64,000 nt of DNA from Enoplolaimus lenunculus (GCA_030248215.1 JASANG010001784.1:1-64000), one strand, 5' to 3'; counted from the first letter of the stretch, positions 25,601-35,930 are shown. A program made the numbers and translations. Notes: generated by a model from the sequence alone, not told the origin.

Positions 25601-27678
25601 GAGTATGCAACTCTGTACATTATGTGTTCAAAAGAATGTACCCATCACGCGTTGCATTTTTGGCTTACCCCGCTTTATTTAAGCGTGTTGCTAAGTGTGG
25701 CAACTTTTCAATTTTACACGTTGAAGTTGAACTAATGCAGTTGTAAACCAACTGCGTTTATAATTTTAAAACCATGCGGGTTCTACGTTTCAAACATCAA
25801 CTACCCCCACTCTAAATATGAGAGGGCGGGGTTGGCCGAAAATTCGACGCCCGGTATATTGTACCATACAAATTTTGATTTTGTTACAGTTATCATCCAC
25901 TCTTGGTATTACCAAGAGTGTATAATAGAGAGTATGACACATCTTCATCTAATCACATATATTGCGTGATATTACGCGGCCCTTAATAGATTCTACCCCA
26001 CCCTTGATTGAGGGGGGGTCTTAACTACAGCTGCAACTGTTTGTTTTCAGTAACGTCGCATAGTTTATGCATATTGAAAGCATGTTTCCACTTGTCTCCA
26101 AACATTTTATAACCGAACCCCCCTCAATCAAGGGGGGTGAGACAAAGTAGTGTTCGCGTGATACTACATCACGCTAATACGTGTTGTATGCATAGTGTCA
26201 CACTCTTCCTATATTATACACTCTTGATATTACCAACAATTACTTTATGTACTCCATCATTTCTACGCTAATTACCATTCCTAGTTACCCCCGTCTGTTT
26301 ATATCCGACCACTCGACTTCTTTTCAGAACGTCAGTGGTCACGGGATTGACAATTATTTGGTCGCGTTGCGTGAATTGGCCCGAGAACATTGGGGAAAAG
26401 TACCGGAATTTTACTCTGATCAAACGTTCACCAAAGTTTTTCAGTATCCGTTGTCCACAAGCCAGGTAACGCACTTCGGAGCATAGCAACTGAAAATAGT
26501 TGTATATTTCTGTTTCCGAAAGTTTTGGACAAACCAACGTATACTTAAACTTAAGCCTAAAAATTAGTTGTATTGTTTAGGTATATATTGCAGGTCTATT
26601 TTACATGATATGGTCTTTGAAACAGCTGAGAATGAACTCGGATATTTGAGGAAGAGGCCCATGTAAAGATAATGGGTGAAACGTATTTCTGAGGGACTAG
26701 AATAGAGTAAGCTTAAGCTTTAGACTAATTTTTTTACTTGGCTAGGCTTAGGCTTAGGCTTTGGCTTAGGAATAAACTCATTCTTACGCTTAGGCTTAGG
26801 CTTAGGCTTAGACTTAGGAGTATGCTTATAATACTGTTAGGCCCCTGTTCTTTACATTATGGCCGAAGATAATATGCTTCTTGCGTTTTGAATTGTTAGC
26901 TTTTCTCTTGGGTTTATAAGCAATACAGTAGTCATTGCTATTTGGGTGAGCTTGAGGGTGTAGCCAGGGGGGAGGAAGGTCCACATCCCCTCTAACGATT
27001 CTGAAAATCTTTATTTCTATTGATTTAGAAAAAAGATCAATTGGTTTTGGTACAAACCTGAAAACTTATGCATTTGCTGTGACCTTCCGCCCAGCTAAAA
27101 TTCTTGCTAGTCCTATATGGATAAGCTAAATATATACTGATTTACCGCTGAATTCTGTTCTACTTGCACTTTCTTCCCAGAGAATTATAGATTTTTAATA
27201 AAACACAAAATATTTCCAACTTTTACCACAGCGTGTATATATTTAACTTGAAATATAGCAATGTATTTTTGTCAAAAATTGCTAGAGAAACGAGATACAA
27301 GACATAGTTTTAGAGGCTGTAGAACAATCGTAAGAACTTAAAATATATTCTCGCTCGCTACACTGGCGCATACCAAACATGTCATTGAGGTCATATCGAT
27401 CCGAAATATAATCCTGACCCCGTCCCGGTCCTGTTGATATGTAAATCGAATTGTTACATTTGTATCAGGTCCCAACTGCGTATCCGGGTACGTATATCGC
27501 GTATGGTGCAGTGGTTCCGGATGGATACGGATGTTGTTACAATTTGCGAGATAACGAAATAATTTTCGCTATTTCTGCATACTATTCGAGTCAGCGAACC
27601 GACGCTGATAAATTTGCAGGCGCAGTCAAAAGTTGTTTAATTGATATGAAATCGTTTTTAGACTCAAATTTAACTTAA
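10613..27678 (+). CDS. CHAT: Choline O-acetyltransferase (ChAT), complete, 14 coding exons
   Basis: Makes acetylcholine from choline and acetyl-CoA in the cytosol of cholinergic neurons. Exons: 10613-10663, 14217-14405, 15433-15551, 16509-16562, 17726-17909, 18861-19038, 19629-19801, 20988-21088, 21662-21793, 22672-22794, 23689-23827, 25265-25324, 26328-26465, 27469-27678. All junctions are GT-AG and keep phase, giving 616 aa, close to the usual 630. Family blocks in order: [17 protein letters not shown] near the N terminus, [55 protein letters not shown], the catalytic histidine in [51 protein letters not shown], and [20 protein letters not shown]. The start is the first ATG after the acceptor at 10596 (16-nt leader), so at least one upstream non-coding exon or a spliced leader exists. 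VAChT upstream supports ChAT over carnitine acyltransferases. The exon at 18861 has a weak acceptor. Confidence 0.95.
11361..11477. mobile_element. Palindromic MITE family P1, one arm
   Basis: ACTGCAAAAAATGGTGAGTC opens the copy and the arm ends around GAATCACTGAGTCACTC; the second arm is missing. Confidence 0.6.
11920..12330. mobile_element. Family T remnant interrupted by a family G element
   Basis: TTAGGCTCAGGCTTAG words at 11930-11965 and CCTAAACCTAAACCTAAGC words near 12300 flank a G element at about 11971-12166. No clear T ends remain. Confidence 0.5.
11971..12166. mobile_element. GC-rich TIR element family G
   Basis: Runs from GTGCCGGAGCAGGCAGGGGT to TACTCCGGCCCTGC, an imperfect inverted pair. 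It contains CTCGCGAGCGAAACGAGCGAG and paired C-runs and G-runs. Most complete G copy in the window. Confidence 0.7.
13198..13374. mobile_element. MITE family T (ChAT intron 1)
   Basis: GCATGTAAAAATCAACGGCGG and GTTCCGGCTATGTTTTATAC are degraded inverted ends; the interior holds GCTTAGGCTTAAGCTTAGGC. Confidence 0.7.
13638..13818. mobile_element. MITE family T (ChAT intron 1)
   Basis: GCCAATGTAAAGAACAGGGA and CTGATCTTTACATTTTCC are the inverted ends; interior AAGCCTAAGCTTAAGCC. Opposite orientation to the copy at 13198. Confidence 0.75.
14881..15056 (+). mobile_element. Family pB element with tRNA-like core, internally shortened
   Basis: Runs from GTAACCCCTTCTCACAC to CATGTGAGAAAGGGTTAA. The tRNA-like core reads on the plus strand (TGGAGTTCGAATCCTAGC). 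About 175 bp against 255 bp in the longer copies; the missing part lies between the core and the left end. Confidence 0.78.
15190..15360. mobile_element. Family H palindromic element
   Basis: GGTGCCGCTATACTTTTGAT opens the copy and GGCACCGTACGACAAG lies near the other end; the middle is dense in ACGGACGG/CCGTCCGT and GTACGTCACGGTAC. Related to 2386-2700. Confidence 0.55.
15619..15900. mobile_element. Family V element (ChAT intron)
   Basis: GATGATGCATACTTCATC and ATCAAGAGTATGCAA open it; GGCACGCGTTGCG and CGCAACGCCCGGTGG form an internal inverted pair around C-runs and G-runs. Non-coding. Confidence 0.65.
16831..17293. mobile_element. hAT-type MITE family C, old copy
   Basis: GTGCAACCAGAATTCCGGTT opens and AATTCCGGTTGCACCTTG closes the copy; several CCGGTTTCGG words inside. 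No target duplication visible, unlike the two young copies at 50066 and 56029. Confidence 0.7.
17949..18202 (-). mobile_element. TTAA-flanked MITE (family pB) with tRNA-like core
   Basis: TTAACTCTTTATCACATGAA opens it and CTCAATGTGAGCAGGGGTTA closes it. Minus-strand core has TGGAGTTCGAATCC-like B box (here CGGAGTTCGAATCC). About 253 bp, collinear with 8827-9083. It starts 40 bp after a ChAT exon. Confidence 0.8.
18221..18435. mobile_element. Palindromic MITE family P1, full copy
   Basis: TACACTGCAAAAAATGATGA and CACCATTTTTTACAGTGTA are inverted ends; arms of about 100 bp built from GAGTCAAA/TTTGACTC pair along their whole length. TA at both ends may be the target duplication. Confidence 0.82.
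18578..18793. mobile_element. Palindromic MITE family P1, full copy next to a ChAT exon
   Basis: TACACTGTAAGAAATGAGGA to CACCATTTTTTGCAGTGTA. It ends 67 bp before the ChAT exon at 18861, so it lies where the branch point and upstream intron of that exon would be. Confidence 0.82.
19335..19430. mobile_element. Family H fragment
   Basis: GTAAGGGGGCGCTATACTTTT followed by GACGTCCGAAGACGTCGGTC; the same left end occurs at 15190 and 39945. Confidence 0.5.
20447..20877. mobile_element. MITE family A, about 430 bp
   Basis: ACTGTATTGACCCAAATAA and TTATTCGGGTCACTACAGT are inverted ends. Internal words GGAGTCCGTATCCC, CTAATTAGTGTCC and AACAGTCCGTAACC recur in the copies at 23014-23314 and 35572-35930. 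Non-coding. Confidence 0.78.
20915..20980 (+). mobile_element. Family pB remnant touching a ChAT splice acceptor
   Basis: GAGGTTCGTATCTTAGTATA to ATTCATGTGAAAAAG is the tRNA-core and right end of a pB element. The ChAT exon begins at 20988, so only about seven bases (TTATTTCAG region) separate the element end from the exon. Confidence 0.65.
21993..22151. mobile_element. Palindromic MITE family P2
   Basis: Left end decayed; right end TTGGAATTTACAGTGTA. Arms contain GAGTTATTTAATCAACTC and GAGTTGATTTAATCAGCTC. Confidence 0.65.
22372..22585. mobile_element. MITE family T, perfect 8-bp target duplication
   Basis: GGTCCATGTAAAGATCAGGG to CTGTTCTTTACATTGACC, bracketed by CTACAGGT at 22364-22371 and 22586-22593. 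The interior has GCTTAGGCTTAGGCTTAGGC, the longest regular hexamer run among the copies. Confidence 0.9.
22834..23407 (-). mobile_element. Family pB element split by a family A MITE
   Basis: TTAACCCTTTCTCACATGAA opens it at 22834 and TATGTGAGAAGGGGTTAA closes it at 23408, with the tRNA-like core on the minus strand. A family A element at 23014-23314 interrupts the left-middle part, which dates A insertion after pB insertion. This copy shows both TTAA ends best. Confidence 0.82.
23014..23314. mobile_element. MITE family A nested in a pB element
   Basis: TGTAGTGACCCAAATAAG to TTATTCGGGTCGCTACAGT; shares GGACTCTAATTAGGGTTTAG with 35572-35930. Shorter than the 430-bp copy. Confidence 0.75.
24160..24560. 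repeat. Degenerate minisatellite, unit near 20 bp
   Basis: About 20 imperfect units of AAATTTTGGCGGGAAATTC in head-to-tail order within a ChAT intron, decaying toward the right. The open frame across it ([19 protein letters not shown] repeats) is a by-product. Confidence 0.85.
25404..25540. other. P1 MITE fragment running into an anomalous GC-rich stretch
   Basis: ACACTGTAAAAAATACTGAG starts a P1 element that stops after about 40 bp. From 25438 the sequence changes to C/A and C/G homopolymer-like text (ACACCCCCCACGG, CGCCCGGGGGGCCCGCCCCGG) unlike anything else here. A sequencing or assembly error is the simplest reading. Confidence 0.6.
25563..25915. mobile_element. Family V element (ChAT intron)
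   Basis: AACAAGAGTATGCAACTCTG and CCCATCACGCGTTGCATTTT open it; the right side has TCGACGCCCGGTATATTGTACC and TATCATCCACTCTTG. Internal inverted pairs around C-runs and G-runs. Confidence 0.65.
25912..26236. mobile_element. TIR element related to family V
   Basis: TACCAAGAGTGTATAATAG and ATTATACACTCTTGATA are inverted ends about 325 bp apart; CGTGATATTACGCG and CGCGTGATACTACATCACG and two C/G-run blocks form inner inverted pairs. It abuts the V element at 25563-25915. Confidence 0.7.
26657..26864. mobile_element. MITE family T (last ChAT intron)
   Basis: GGCCCATGTAAAGATAATGG to CTGTTCTTTACATTATGGCC; interior GCTTAGGCTTAGGCTTAG. Target duplication not clear. Confidence 0.8.
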
Positions 27679-27724
27679 CAACTACGTAGTCTCAAATGTG
27701 TATAATATCTATTGCCAGTTAATA

Positions 27725-28090
27725 ATAGCAAGAGTGCATGATACCCGTTAACAAGAGTATGCAACTGGGTGCATTCTGTGTTGAAAAGGATGTACCCGGC
27801 GCGCGTTGCATTTTTGGCTTATCCCACCCCCTTATTTGGGGGGAGGGGGTCAAAATCTTCATAGATGTAGAAATTCATGTGCCATTGCATATATACTGAA
27901 AGTGGTTCGATTATATTTTCGGTGTTAGCTGGCCGTTACACCTGTACTGAACGTAAAATTGACACCCCCCCAAAGCGAGGGGGGTAGAACCAAAACGCAA
28001 CGAGCGCTGGTAGATTTAACCCCATGCAAAGCAAGACTTTTTGCATATCCTTGATTAACGGCATCATCGACTCTTGATCATAGGTTTTCA
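27725..28090. mobile_element. Family V element just after the ChAT stop
   Basis: GCAAGAGTGCATGATACCCG to GGCATCATCGACTCTTGAT, imperfect inverted ends about 360 bp apart. It starts 47 bp after the ChAT stop, so the ChAT 3' UTR probably runs into it; no clean AATAAA is seen between the stop and the element. Confidence 0.7.
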
Positions 28091-28775
28091 AGCAAGCGAA
28101 CTACTACAGTTGCTGATTTCAAAATCCGCACATGAGAAGAGCAATATCAAAGCAAATAGTGTGTAAAATTTCAAACCTCACCATTCACTGATTCGAAAGT
28201 TACAAGATCCCTCACGAATTGATGACAGATGCAAATCAGTATTAAGAATATGGTCAAACGTTTGAATTTAAGTTCAAATCTAAATCCTGGTTGGAATCGA
28301 AATTTTACTAAAATATTTGTTTTCGTTCAAATTCAACTTATGTGCAATTATTATTATGGCCTGAAGAAAAGTTACCTGGTGTCAATTTCGCAACTATAGG
28401 AATAGCTAATAGAGGGCAAAAATGTTCTCAGATCTGGAAATTTTTAGTTCCGTAGCATAGATTTTTTCTTTGCTGTAGAACAAATTTAGGGCTTGGGGGG
28501 GCGAAAATGTTCGTTAGAAGAAACGGCGTCCCCTAGTAGATGAAATCGCTGTCTGGAGCACGCAAGTATTCTAGATTGTCCATATCAAATAAACATTAAC
28601 CTTGGATATAATGGGAAATATCTGCTAAAAATTTAATGATATTAAATATGAAAAAAACATCCGATGCCTATCACTAATCCACAAGAGACAAACAAAAGCA
28701 AACTCACAAATACAATGGTTTCTGTAAAAATAGCAAATTTTGTTGCTATTTGATCTCCGACCAGTGTTGCATTCC

Positions 28776-28826
28776 AGATTACCCCACCCCCAGGAATTTG
28801 GCCCACCCTCGGGGGTGGGGGGGGCG
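28776..28826. repeat. GC-rich inverted repeat
   Basis: TACCCCACCCCCAGG and CCTCGGGGGTGGGG form a hairpin arm pair separated by about 14 nt in otherwise AT-rich DNA; it resembles the C-run/G-run pairs inside family V and may be a remnant. Confidence 0.5.
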
Positions 28827-29686
28827 AAGTGCAGGGAGCATTCTGTAATGCTTCACTGGGTGGTATTTTTATGTAGTGTGTGGTGTGCCCTGAATTATTG
28901 TTTAAATAATTTTATTCTGTGATTACGTGAAATATTTATATTATATTATTCTATGACATTCTAGTCAATGTTTTAGTCTGTGATACTTTTTGTATAATAT
29001 GTAGTATTGTTTCTGTTTATAAATCTGCCAAAGTTTTTTAAATAAAAATCAACACCCCACTAACCGCGAGCTTAGGATGGCGATAAAGCCAATTAGGAAA
29101 TTAGGCATAAAACTCCCTAGCCTTGAAGTTAAATGATTAATATAAACACACTTCGATACCATTGCAGTATAGAACTCGTTTAAATTTAAGTTCTTCACGT
29201 GTACTGCTAAAATATATTTTGTATCCGCTGTTAAAGTGTTTTTGTGCATTTTTTTAATTATTTCATCTTCCTATATAATTAAAGTTGGAATACCCTACAT
29301 ACGTAATTTGGGCAACATTCTAGCATTACTTTATTTACAATATATATTTTCATAGAACAAAAATGTGATTTTGTGTGAAAAGAAACTGAACTTTGCATGC
29401 AGATTGTTGTGTATTCGCTAACATTAATCCACAGTTACGAAACTAAAAGTAATATTGGCCGCAAATTTGATTTACGCCACACCTATAGTGGTTCACTTGG
29501 TTCGAAAGCTGCAGGATCAATCACCAACTGGTAATAGGTGCTATACACATTATGAGAATATGGCCTGAGATCTGAATTGAAGAATTCAGAAGGTTTAACA
29601 CGAGTTCTGGCTAGACACCGTGGACAATATCAAATAAAAACTGTTGCTGGTACTAATGGCACCATATTTTAGAATATATACGTACG

Positions 29687-29815
29687 CTGCAAAAAATGGG
29701 GAGTCAAATTGATTCTCTCCGAAATAGGCTTTTCCTGACTACACAAACTGAGTTATAATTCGACACCGCCTCAGTGAAATTCGACTCAATTTGACTCTGG
29801 TAGAGTCGAACTGTG
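29687..29815. mobile_element. Palindromic MITE family P1, shortened
   Basis: TACGCTGCAAAAAATGGGGA opens it; the second arm ends at GAGTCGAACTGTGG without the terminal CAGTGTA. Confidence 0.65.
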
Positions 29816-30231
29816 GCATATACACATATTTATATGTTTTGTGTTGCATGGTTTTTATGTTTGTAAATCTGTACTTATGTAGTAAAAAATAGTCTTTTAT
29901 TTCTAAGCAACAAATTCATTAGTTTAACCTTATTAACCACTAAAAATTTATAAATGGTGATAAAGGTGCATTGGAGAATTATAACCATTTTCCAATTGTA
30001 TAACGATTCATTCGGTTCTTGTGTTCGTCAACCCATAATAGTGTTTGAGCCCTTTTGCTTAAGGACAGGCTTTGGTAAACGCTTAGGCAAAAGTTTGGGC
30101 TTACGTAAACCTTTGTACTAAACCTAAGCCTATAAGACTGAGGCCAAGTCAGTAAGGTGAAATGTAATTAAAGCCCATTTAAAACGTTGAACATGGTGAT
30201 AGAGTCCGTTGCTTAGGAACAACGACGTATC

Positions 30232-30465
30232 TACACTGTAAATTCCAGTAAGTTGATTTTAGTTCAGAATGAGTTGAATCACTCAGTCTGTCAGTTGAGA
30301 TAATCAGAACTTACAAGTTTGAGTTGATTCCACTCTTTTTGATTTAAGTAATCCACTCTCCCAGAGTCAACTAAACTGAGTGAGTTAAAGTTTTCCTTTA
30401 TTAACTCAGAAATAACTAAGCTTCCATTTAAGTTGATTAATTAACTCATTGCAATTTACAGTGTA
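30232..30465. mobile_element. Palindromic MITE family P2, full copy
   Basis: TACACTGTAAATTCCAGTAA to CATTGCAATTTACAGTGTA; arms pair through repeated GAGTTGA/TCAACTC words. Confidence 0.8.
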
Positions 30466-31215
30466 AAAACTGAAAGTGGACTGAAATTTTTTTTTCAAAT
30501 AACCACTAAAGTAAGCCGTCGTAGGCCATAAAATTATAACAGCCCTTGAAGGTTAATAATTTCTGCTTCTGATGCAATTATCTGATCTTTGAAGTCAACT
30601 AACGAGAGCGGTGACAATGCCGACCTGTGCTGTGCGCTAGATAAAACGCATTTATCTAAAGCTTAATAATGATAAATACGTCTACATATTTATCTGTTTA
30701 AATATATGCCGAGGTATTAAGATTCGCAGCTGGGCATAAATCATAGTATAAATTTAATGATCTATACTGTGATATATAAACTAAACGTAAAAGATTAATA
30801 TTTCTCAATTGGTTGAACGGTCCTTTGAACAACTCACATTCAATTGAACGACTCATTGATTTTGAACGAGTTTAAGCTTCTTGTCCAAGCGGTAATATTC
30901 CCAACAGCGGCGTATAGAACATACCGCCAAATGTTAAGAATACGAAAATCAGGAGGGTTCGATCGTCTTTTTGAGACATTTCAACATTTAAGATATAAAA
31001 AATTTACCGAAATTTACTATAAAAGACATCACTGAAAATCGACACAATTTTTATCAAAATACTAAAAAGTTCACTGCTGAGGTTTCCAATCGTCAAAAAA
31101 AGTTACTACAGCCAATGCTGGAGGTTTGGTTGTACCCGACTGTCGATAATATCTTCATCAAACCGGGTGTGGCAGCTATGATATCCGCAAAAAATTACAA
31201 ATAAATCTTAAAAAA

Positions 31216-31364
31216 TGTGGGTCTACAAAAGAGTAGATTTAGATTCTAGATTACATTTTTTGCTTAGCCTTAGGCTTAGGAATTCATTTTTGCAACGCTT
31301 AGGCTTAGGTTTAGGCTTAGGAATATGCTTAATCTACTGTTACGCCGCTTAAAGTAACATTGGC
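31216..31364. mobile_element. MITE family T, subfamily 2, left end missing
   Basis: Internal GAGTAGATTTAGATTCTAGA and the right end CGCCGCTTAAAGTAACATTGGCC match the copy at 9338; the left TIR is absent. Confidence 0.65.
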
Positions 31365-32887
31365 CAAAAATGCGATGCATCCGCCATTTTTAAAGTTTTC
31401 GAAATACTGTTGAATATACACACGCGTCAATCGCATGTGTTGGCAAAAAATAAAACATTTTTCAAACTTTTACACTTCAATATCGGTTTTCCGCCTTTTA
31501 TACTTCAATATCCGTTTTCAGTTTCTGTTATATTTAGTATCCGTTTACACCATGTCATACCACATTATTCCATAGGTTCAACCCTGCATATAATTTATAT
31601 AATTTGCTTAAACCTAGCGATATACCACAATTTAAAATTGGTTCCACAAGAATAGATTTCAAAATAGAACTTTTGGGGTTGGCTGTTTTGTACCAGACTT
31701 CGACACAGTCTTTATTTGATGTATTTGACGCATATGTTATATACTGTCAAAGTCAAAACATTAAAAACCGATAAATCAGAAGTCAACATTAATAATATTC
31801 AGCAACCGGAATGACCCATACTCGGGTTACCCTCAATCCGACTCGAAACACTCATTAATCATAATCAGTTTGCGTTTGCCTAAAATATTTGGGTCGGACA
31901 ATGGCGGACCAGTTCGGCGAGGTTTTCGGGGTTTTAAATCGTTGCAATGCGTTAATACAGTATATATATACATACATACATACATATATATTGAAAATGT
32001 ATCGATTTCTGCGTTTTTGGTTTATTATATTGATATGGTTTTACTCAAAATTGAGAGTTTGAAGCTTTCCGAAACTGTTTGGATTGACAACAAATGGACA
32101 AGTGGTCTAAAAAGTTTAATTTTGTTTGAAAATCTAATAAATATGCTTAATGAAGAAGCTAATTTAAAGTATATATAATTAACATCTCAATTTTCGAAAA
32201 AATTAACATTCATGGCTTCACACATGTATACATGCCAAAATGACTCTCATATATGGTTGTTCCTATTAACAATTGGTTCGATGAGCACCAGTGCCGAGCA
32301 CAAACCTTTCGTTTGCCATACTGGGTTTTGATTTCAATAGCATTAATGTTCACATTCTTCCATGTATTTCCAAAGTACAATAACCTCGGGTCCATAAAAC
32401 TATAGAGATGGCCTGTGGGGATTCGGCCTCGTTTGCATAATTTTTCCCATCCTCAATCAAATTAAATTTCACTCCAACTTGCATGCGCCGTACCTCCAAA
32501 AGATTCAATCCCTCCTAAGTATGCTTAGTTGGTTATGAGCCTAAAGTGACCTTAAAGTAAACAAACCTAATGTGTTCTTTTATAGTCGATATATATTTAA
32601 AGTTGCAAAATAGCTATTATCGTCGTAAACTTAATGAAAATACCTTGAAACAGTTATATTCGAGTCAACAAACGTTGAATCTGTTTCATAAACCCTATTA
32701 TAACAGGATGACGTGGTACTTTATACTTTTACATGACCTTTGGAACTTCGAAATCATATTTTTCAAAAATTCAAATTTGAATGCGGATTAACAACGAGAC
32801 GAAGTTATGAAAAGATGTAAAATATTAACATTTTCAAAATCTGACCATTTTTTGGAAATACTGTATCCCATATATTTGAGAATTTTT

Positions 32888-33045
32888 GGTCAATGTAAGG
32901 AACAGGGGCGGAACAGTATTATAAGCGTATTCCTAAGATAAGCCTAATCCTAAGCCTAAGCCAAGCAAAAAACAGTCTAAAGCTTAAGCTTACTCTTTTC
33001 TAGTCTCACAGAAAAAACGTTCCGCCCCTGATCTTTACATGGGCC
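32888..33045. mobile_element. MITE family T, perfect 8-bp target duplication
   Basis: GGTCAATGTAAGGAACAGGG to CTGATCTTTACATGGGCC, bracketed by GAATTTTT at 32880-32887 and 33046-33053. Confidence 0.9.
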
Positions 33046-33321
33046 GAATTTTTTGAGCGGAAAAATTGTAAGGTAGACTTACATTTTAAATTATGTTCTG
33101 ACGGCACATATTGTTTTTTGGATCGCTGGTGTATACAGCAACTCACAAAACAAAAATTTTAAATATTTTTTTTTTTTTTTTTTTTAAATCATATTTTTCA
33201 AAAATTCAAATTTGATGCGGATTAACAACGAGACGAATTTATGAAAAGATGTAAAATATTAACATTTTCAAAATCTGACCATTTTTTGGAAATACTGTAT
33301 CCCATATATTTGAGAATTTTT

Positions 33322-33479
33322 GGTCAATGTAAGGAACAGGGGCGGAACAGTATTATAAGCGTATTCCTAAGATAAGCCTAATCCTAAGCCTAAGCCAAGC
33401 AAAAAACAGTCTAAAGCTTAAGCTTACTCTTTTCTAGTCTCACAGAAAAAACGTTCCGCCCCTGATCTTTACATGGGCC
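33322..33479. mobile_element. MITE family T, second copy within the duplicated block
   Basis: Same element and same GAATTTTT flanks as 32888-33045. It is counted as a duplicate of that insertion, not an independent one. Confidence 0.85.
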
Positions 33480-33711
33480 GAATTTTTTGAGCCGGAAAAA
33501 TTGTAAGGTAGAGAGAACTTACCATTTTAACACAAATTATGTTCTGACGGGGCACATATACCCTGTTTTTTGGATCGCTGGTGTATACAGACCAACTCAC
33601 AAAACAAAAATAGTGTTCATAAAAATGCGAAAAATGTCGCTATGAAAATTTCCGGAATTTCTAACATCTATCAAAACCATACCTACATATTTTTTGACCG
33701 CAAAATTATAC

Positions 33712-33800
33712 ATTATATATTATATATAATATATATATAAAATATATAATATATAGATATATATAATACATATATAATATATAATATATGTATATATTCC
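33712..33800. repeat. TA-rich microsatellite
   Basis: About 85 bp of TATATA/ATATAA words with no regular longer period. Confidence 0.9.
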
Positions 33801-34954
33801 GGTATTTCTATAAAGCAAGACTTTAACCACGGCTGAAAATTAATAATAATACCTGATCATAAGAGAATTGTATGTTACGCATTTGTATTTTCCGGTTGGG
33901 TTGGCTTGGATATTAAAGTAATATTCACGTTTCTGAGCAAAAAAGCATAAAATTAGCATTAAATTACAAATGAACCATGCGTAAAATTAGCTTACATGCA
34001 AACCTGCAATGTTTGCTTTACAGTCAAGTTAATTGGCATCACGTGCTTTTGACACTTGTTAAATGTATATTACGCGAATTGTTTACATTGGAATGGCTCG
34101 GCTATGTTACTCTAAAATATTAAATTAGCTAAGCATTTCGACTTTCGGTGCGTTTATGAAAAACAATAACTTACTCGCATTTACAGAGAAAACATCTCAA
34201 ACTCTGCGTTCGACTTTAGTAGAAAATCGACCTTCGGTTTCGGTAGAATTTTTACAAAAAAATTCAAGCAATTTTGACAGTTGAATTTTTTGTATTTTAC
34301 AAATGTTGTGTTCTTCAGCGAGTTTGTTCGTATCAGAGGACGCTTTGAACTGTCACGATTTCCCCTAAAAAGAAGGAACTTAAAGTGTATGCTTTTGACA
34401 ACTCAGATTATGGCTAAAATTAATATTAACATCCGGCCTAAAAATTAACAGTGGCTTATTTCAGATTTTTTTACTAAATAAGTAATAACAGCTGACCTGT
34501 ACCATATTTGTCTGAAGGCGTCAATATGTATGTCTCAGAATGAAAATTACCAGGACAACAACAACCGATGCAGTTAATATAGCAACATTTACATTGATCC
34601 TGTTAGTAGATTTATGTGATGGACTTGGACCTGCATGGTGGTAAGTATGAACAGTTGCTTATATTCAAGAACAGCAGGAAGTTGATATTAAAAATAACGG
34701 AAACGAAAACGGATAGTGATCATGTTGACGGTGGTGAAACACAGTTGCTAAATGAAATTTTTTTAAAACAAGTATTTGCTTTTGTGAAATTTTGACTTTA
34801 AGAATTGTAGTTTTTTTGCGTGATTTTTCTAAATTTCGTAGCAAAAATCCCTAGCGGACAGGGATAATTTCAGAATATTTATACCTAAAACAAAATTAAA
34901 GGATACGTAATGACTTTTAACAGATATATTAAAACATGAGATATTCGTAATTTC

Positions 34955-35111
34955 GGCCCGTGTAAAGATCAGGGTGGAACGTTTTTCTGTGTGACTGGAA
35001 AAGAATAAGTTTAAGCGTTTAGATTAACTTTTTTTTGCTTAGCTTTAGGCTTAGGCTTAGCCTTTGCAATATGCTTATAATACTGTTCCGCCGCTATTCT
35101 TTACATTGGCC
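34955..35111. mobile_element. MITE family T, perfect 8-bp target duplication
   Basis: GGCCCGTGTAAAGATCAGGG to TATTCTTTACATTGGCC, bracketed by GTAATTTC at 34947-34954 and 35112-35119. Confidence 0.9.
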
Positions 35112-35321
35112 GTAATTTCTGACGGTTTAATAAAAGGTTGCACCTTGATTGACAATATTAACGTTTAAATATTTAAAGTCACTTAATTTTATTATTGTCA
35201 AAAAACCCTGTTTTATGTGGCATTTGCAGTAGGCTTATTTGAAAATAAACGTTAATTAAAATTATAATTTTCATATTTGAAATATATATTAACATCAGGT
35301 ACGACAGAGACTAGACAAACA

Positions 35322-35408
35322 GTAGATTAAGCGTATTTCTAAAGAATCTAAACCTACTCTTTTATAGACCCACCAAAAACCAGGACGCCCCTTAAAGTAA
35401 CATGGGCC
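35322..35408. mobile_element. MITE family T, subfamily 2, right half
   Basis: AGTAGATTAAGCGTATTTC and CGCCCCTTAAAGTAACATGGGCC; the interior hexamers are lost. Confidence 0.6.
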
Positions 35409-35571
35409 CCAAATCCTATAAGTTTTTGATACCAAATAATTATTTCATAACAGACAATGAAAATTTTTACGAAAAATAGTAACAACGTTCATCATACAAA
35501 TTATTAAAATTACATGCAACTTTTCATTCGCATCGCACGCAAGGTTTCATCCACATACTAAATTACGCTTC

Positions 35572-35930
35572 GCAGTCGGTTACGGACTGTTATTTATTTT
35601 TAACCCACTTTCCACCGCCCTTCATTTACTGATATATATCCGGTACTGCAATGATCCGTTGAATTAAACATATTTGTCTTGTGTCAGTAGCTTGAGCGAT
35701 CATGCAAGGTTTTACTTAGGAATGTACTTTCAAACTTTAAGCACACTTTGAAGTTTCGGATTCAAATTACTTGGTCCTGGAGTCATTTATGCGCTACAAT
35801 TAGGAATAATTGATATTTATGGACTCTAATTAGGGTTTAAGGACTTTGTCCGCTTACGGACTCTTATTAGGGATACGGACTCCTATTGATTGAGACTAAA
35901 AATGAGGACCCCCCTCTTACCCTCTTCTAA
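35572..35930. mobile_element. MITE family A, ends degraded
   Basis: GGTTACGGACTGTTATTT, GGACTCTAATTAGGGTTTAAG and GATACGGACTCCTATTGATT match the 430-bp copy at 20447 in inverse orientation. It ends about 40 bp before the first visible Wnt5 exon. Confidence 0.65.

Larger units (their letters stand above)
32751..33600. repeat. Near-identical tandem block of about 430 bp, separated by poly-T
   Basis: Sequence from AAATCATATTTTTCAAAAAT at 32751 repeats from 33186 almost base for base. The first copy lacks short pieces that the second has (for example at 33070-33110 versus 33500-33560) and a run of about 20 T joins them. Each copy holds a T-family MITE with its own target duplication. Pattern suggests an assembly duplication from an uncorrected long-read end. 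Confidence 0.8.

Noticed and set aside
30844-31035. Plus-strand open frame of 63 codons (FKLLVQAVIFPTAAYRTYRQ)
   Set aside because: Not recognised, no splice context or relatives visible; cannot be supported as a gene or as the missing Wnt5 exon.
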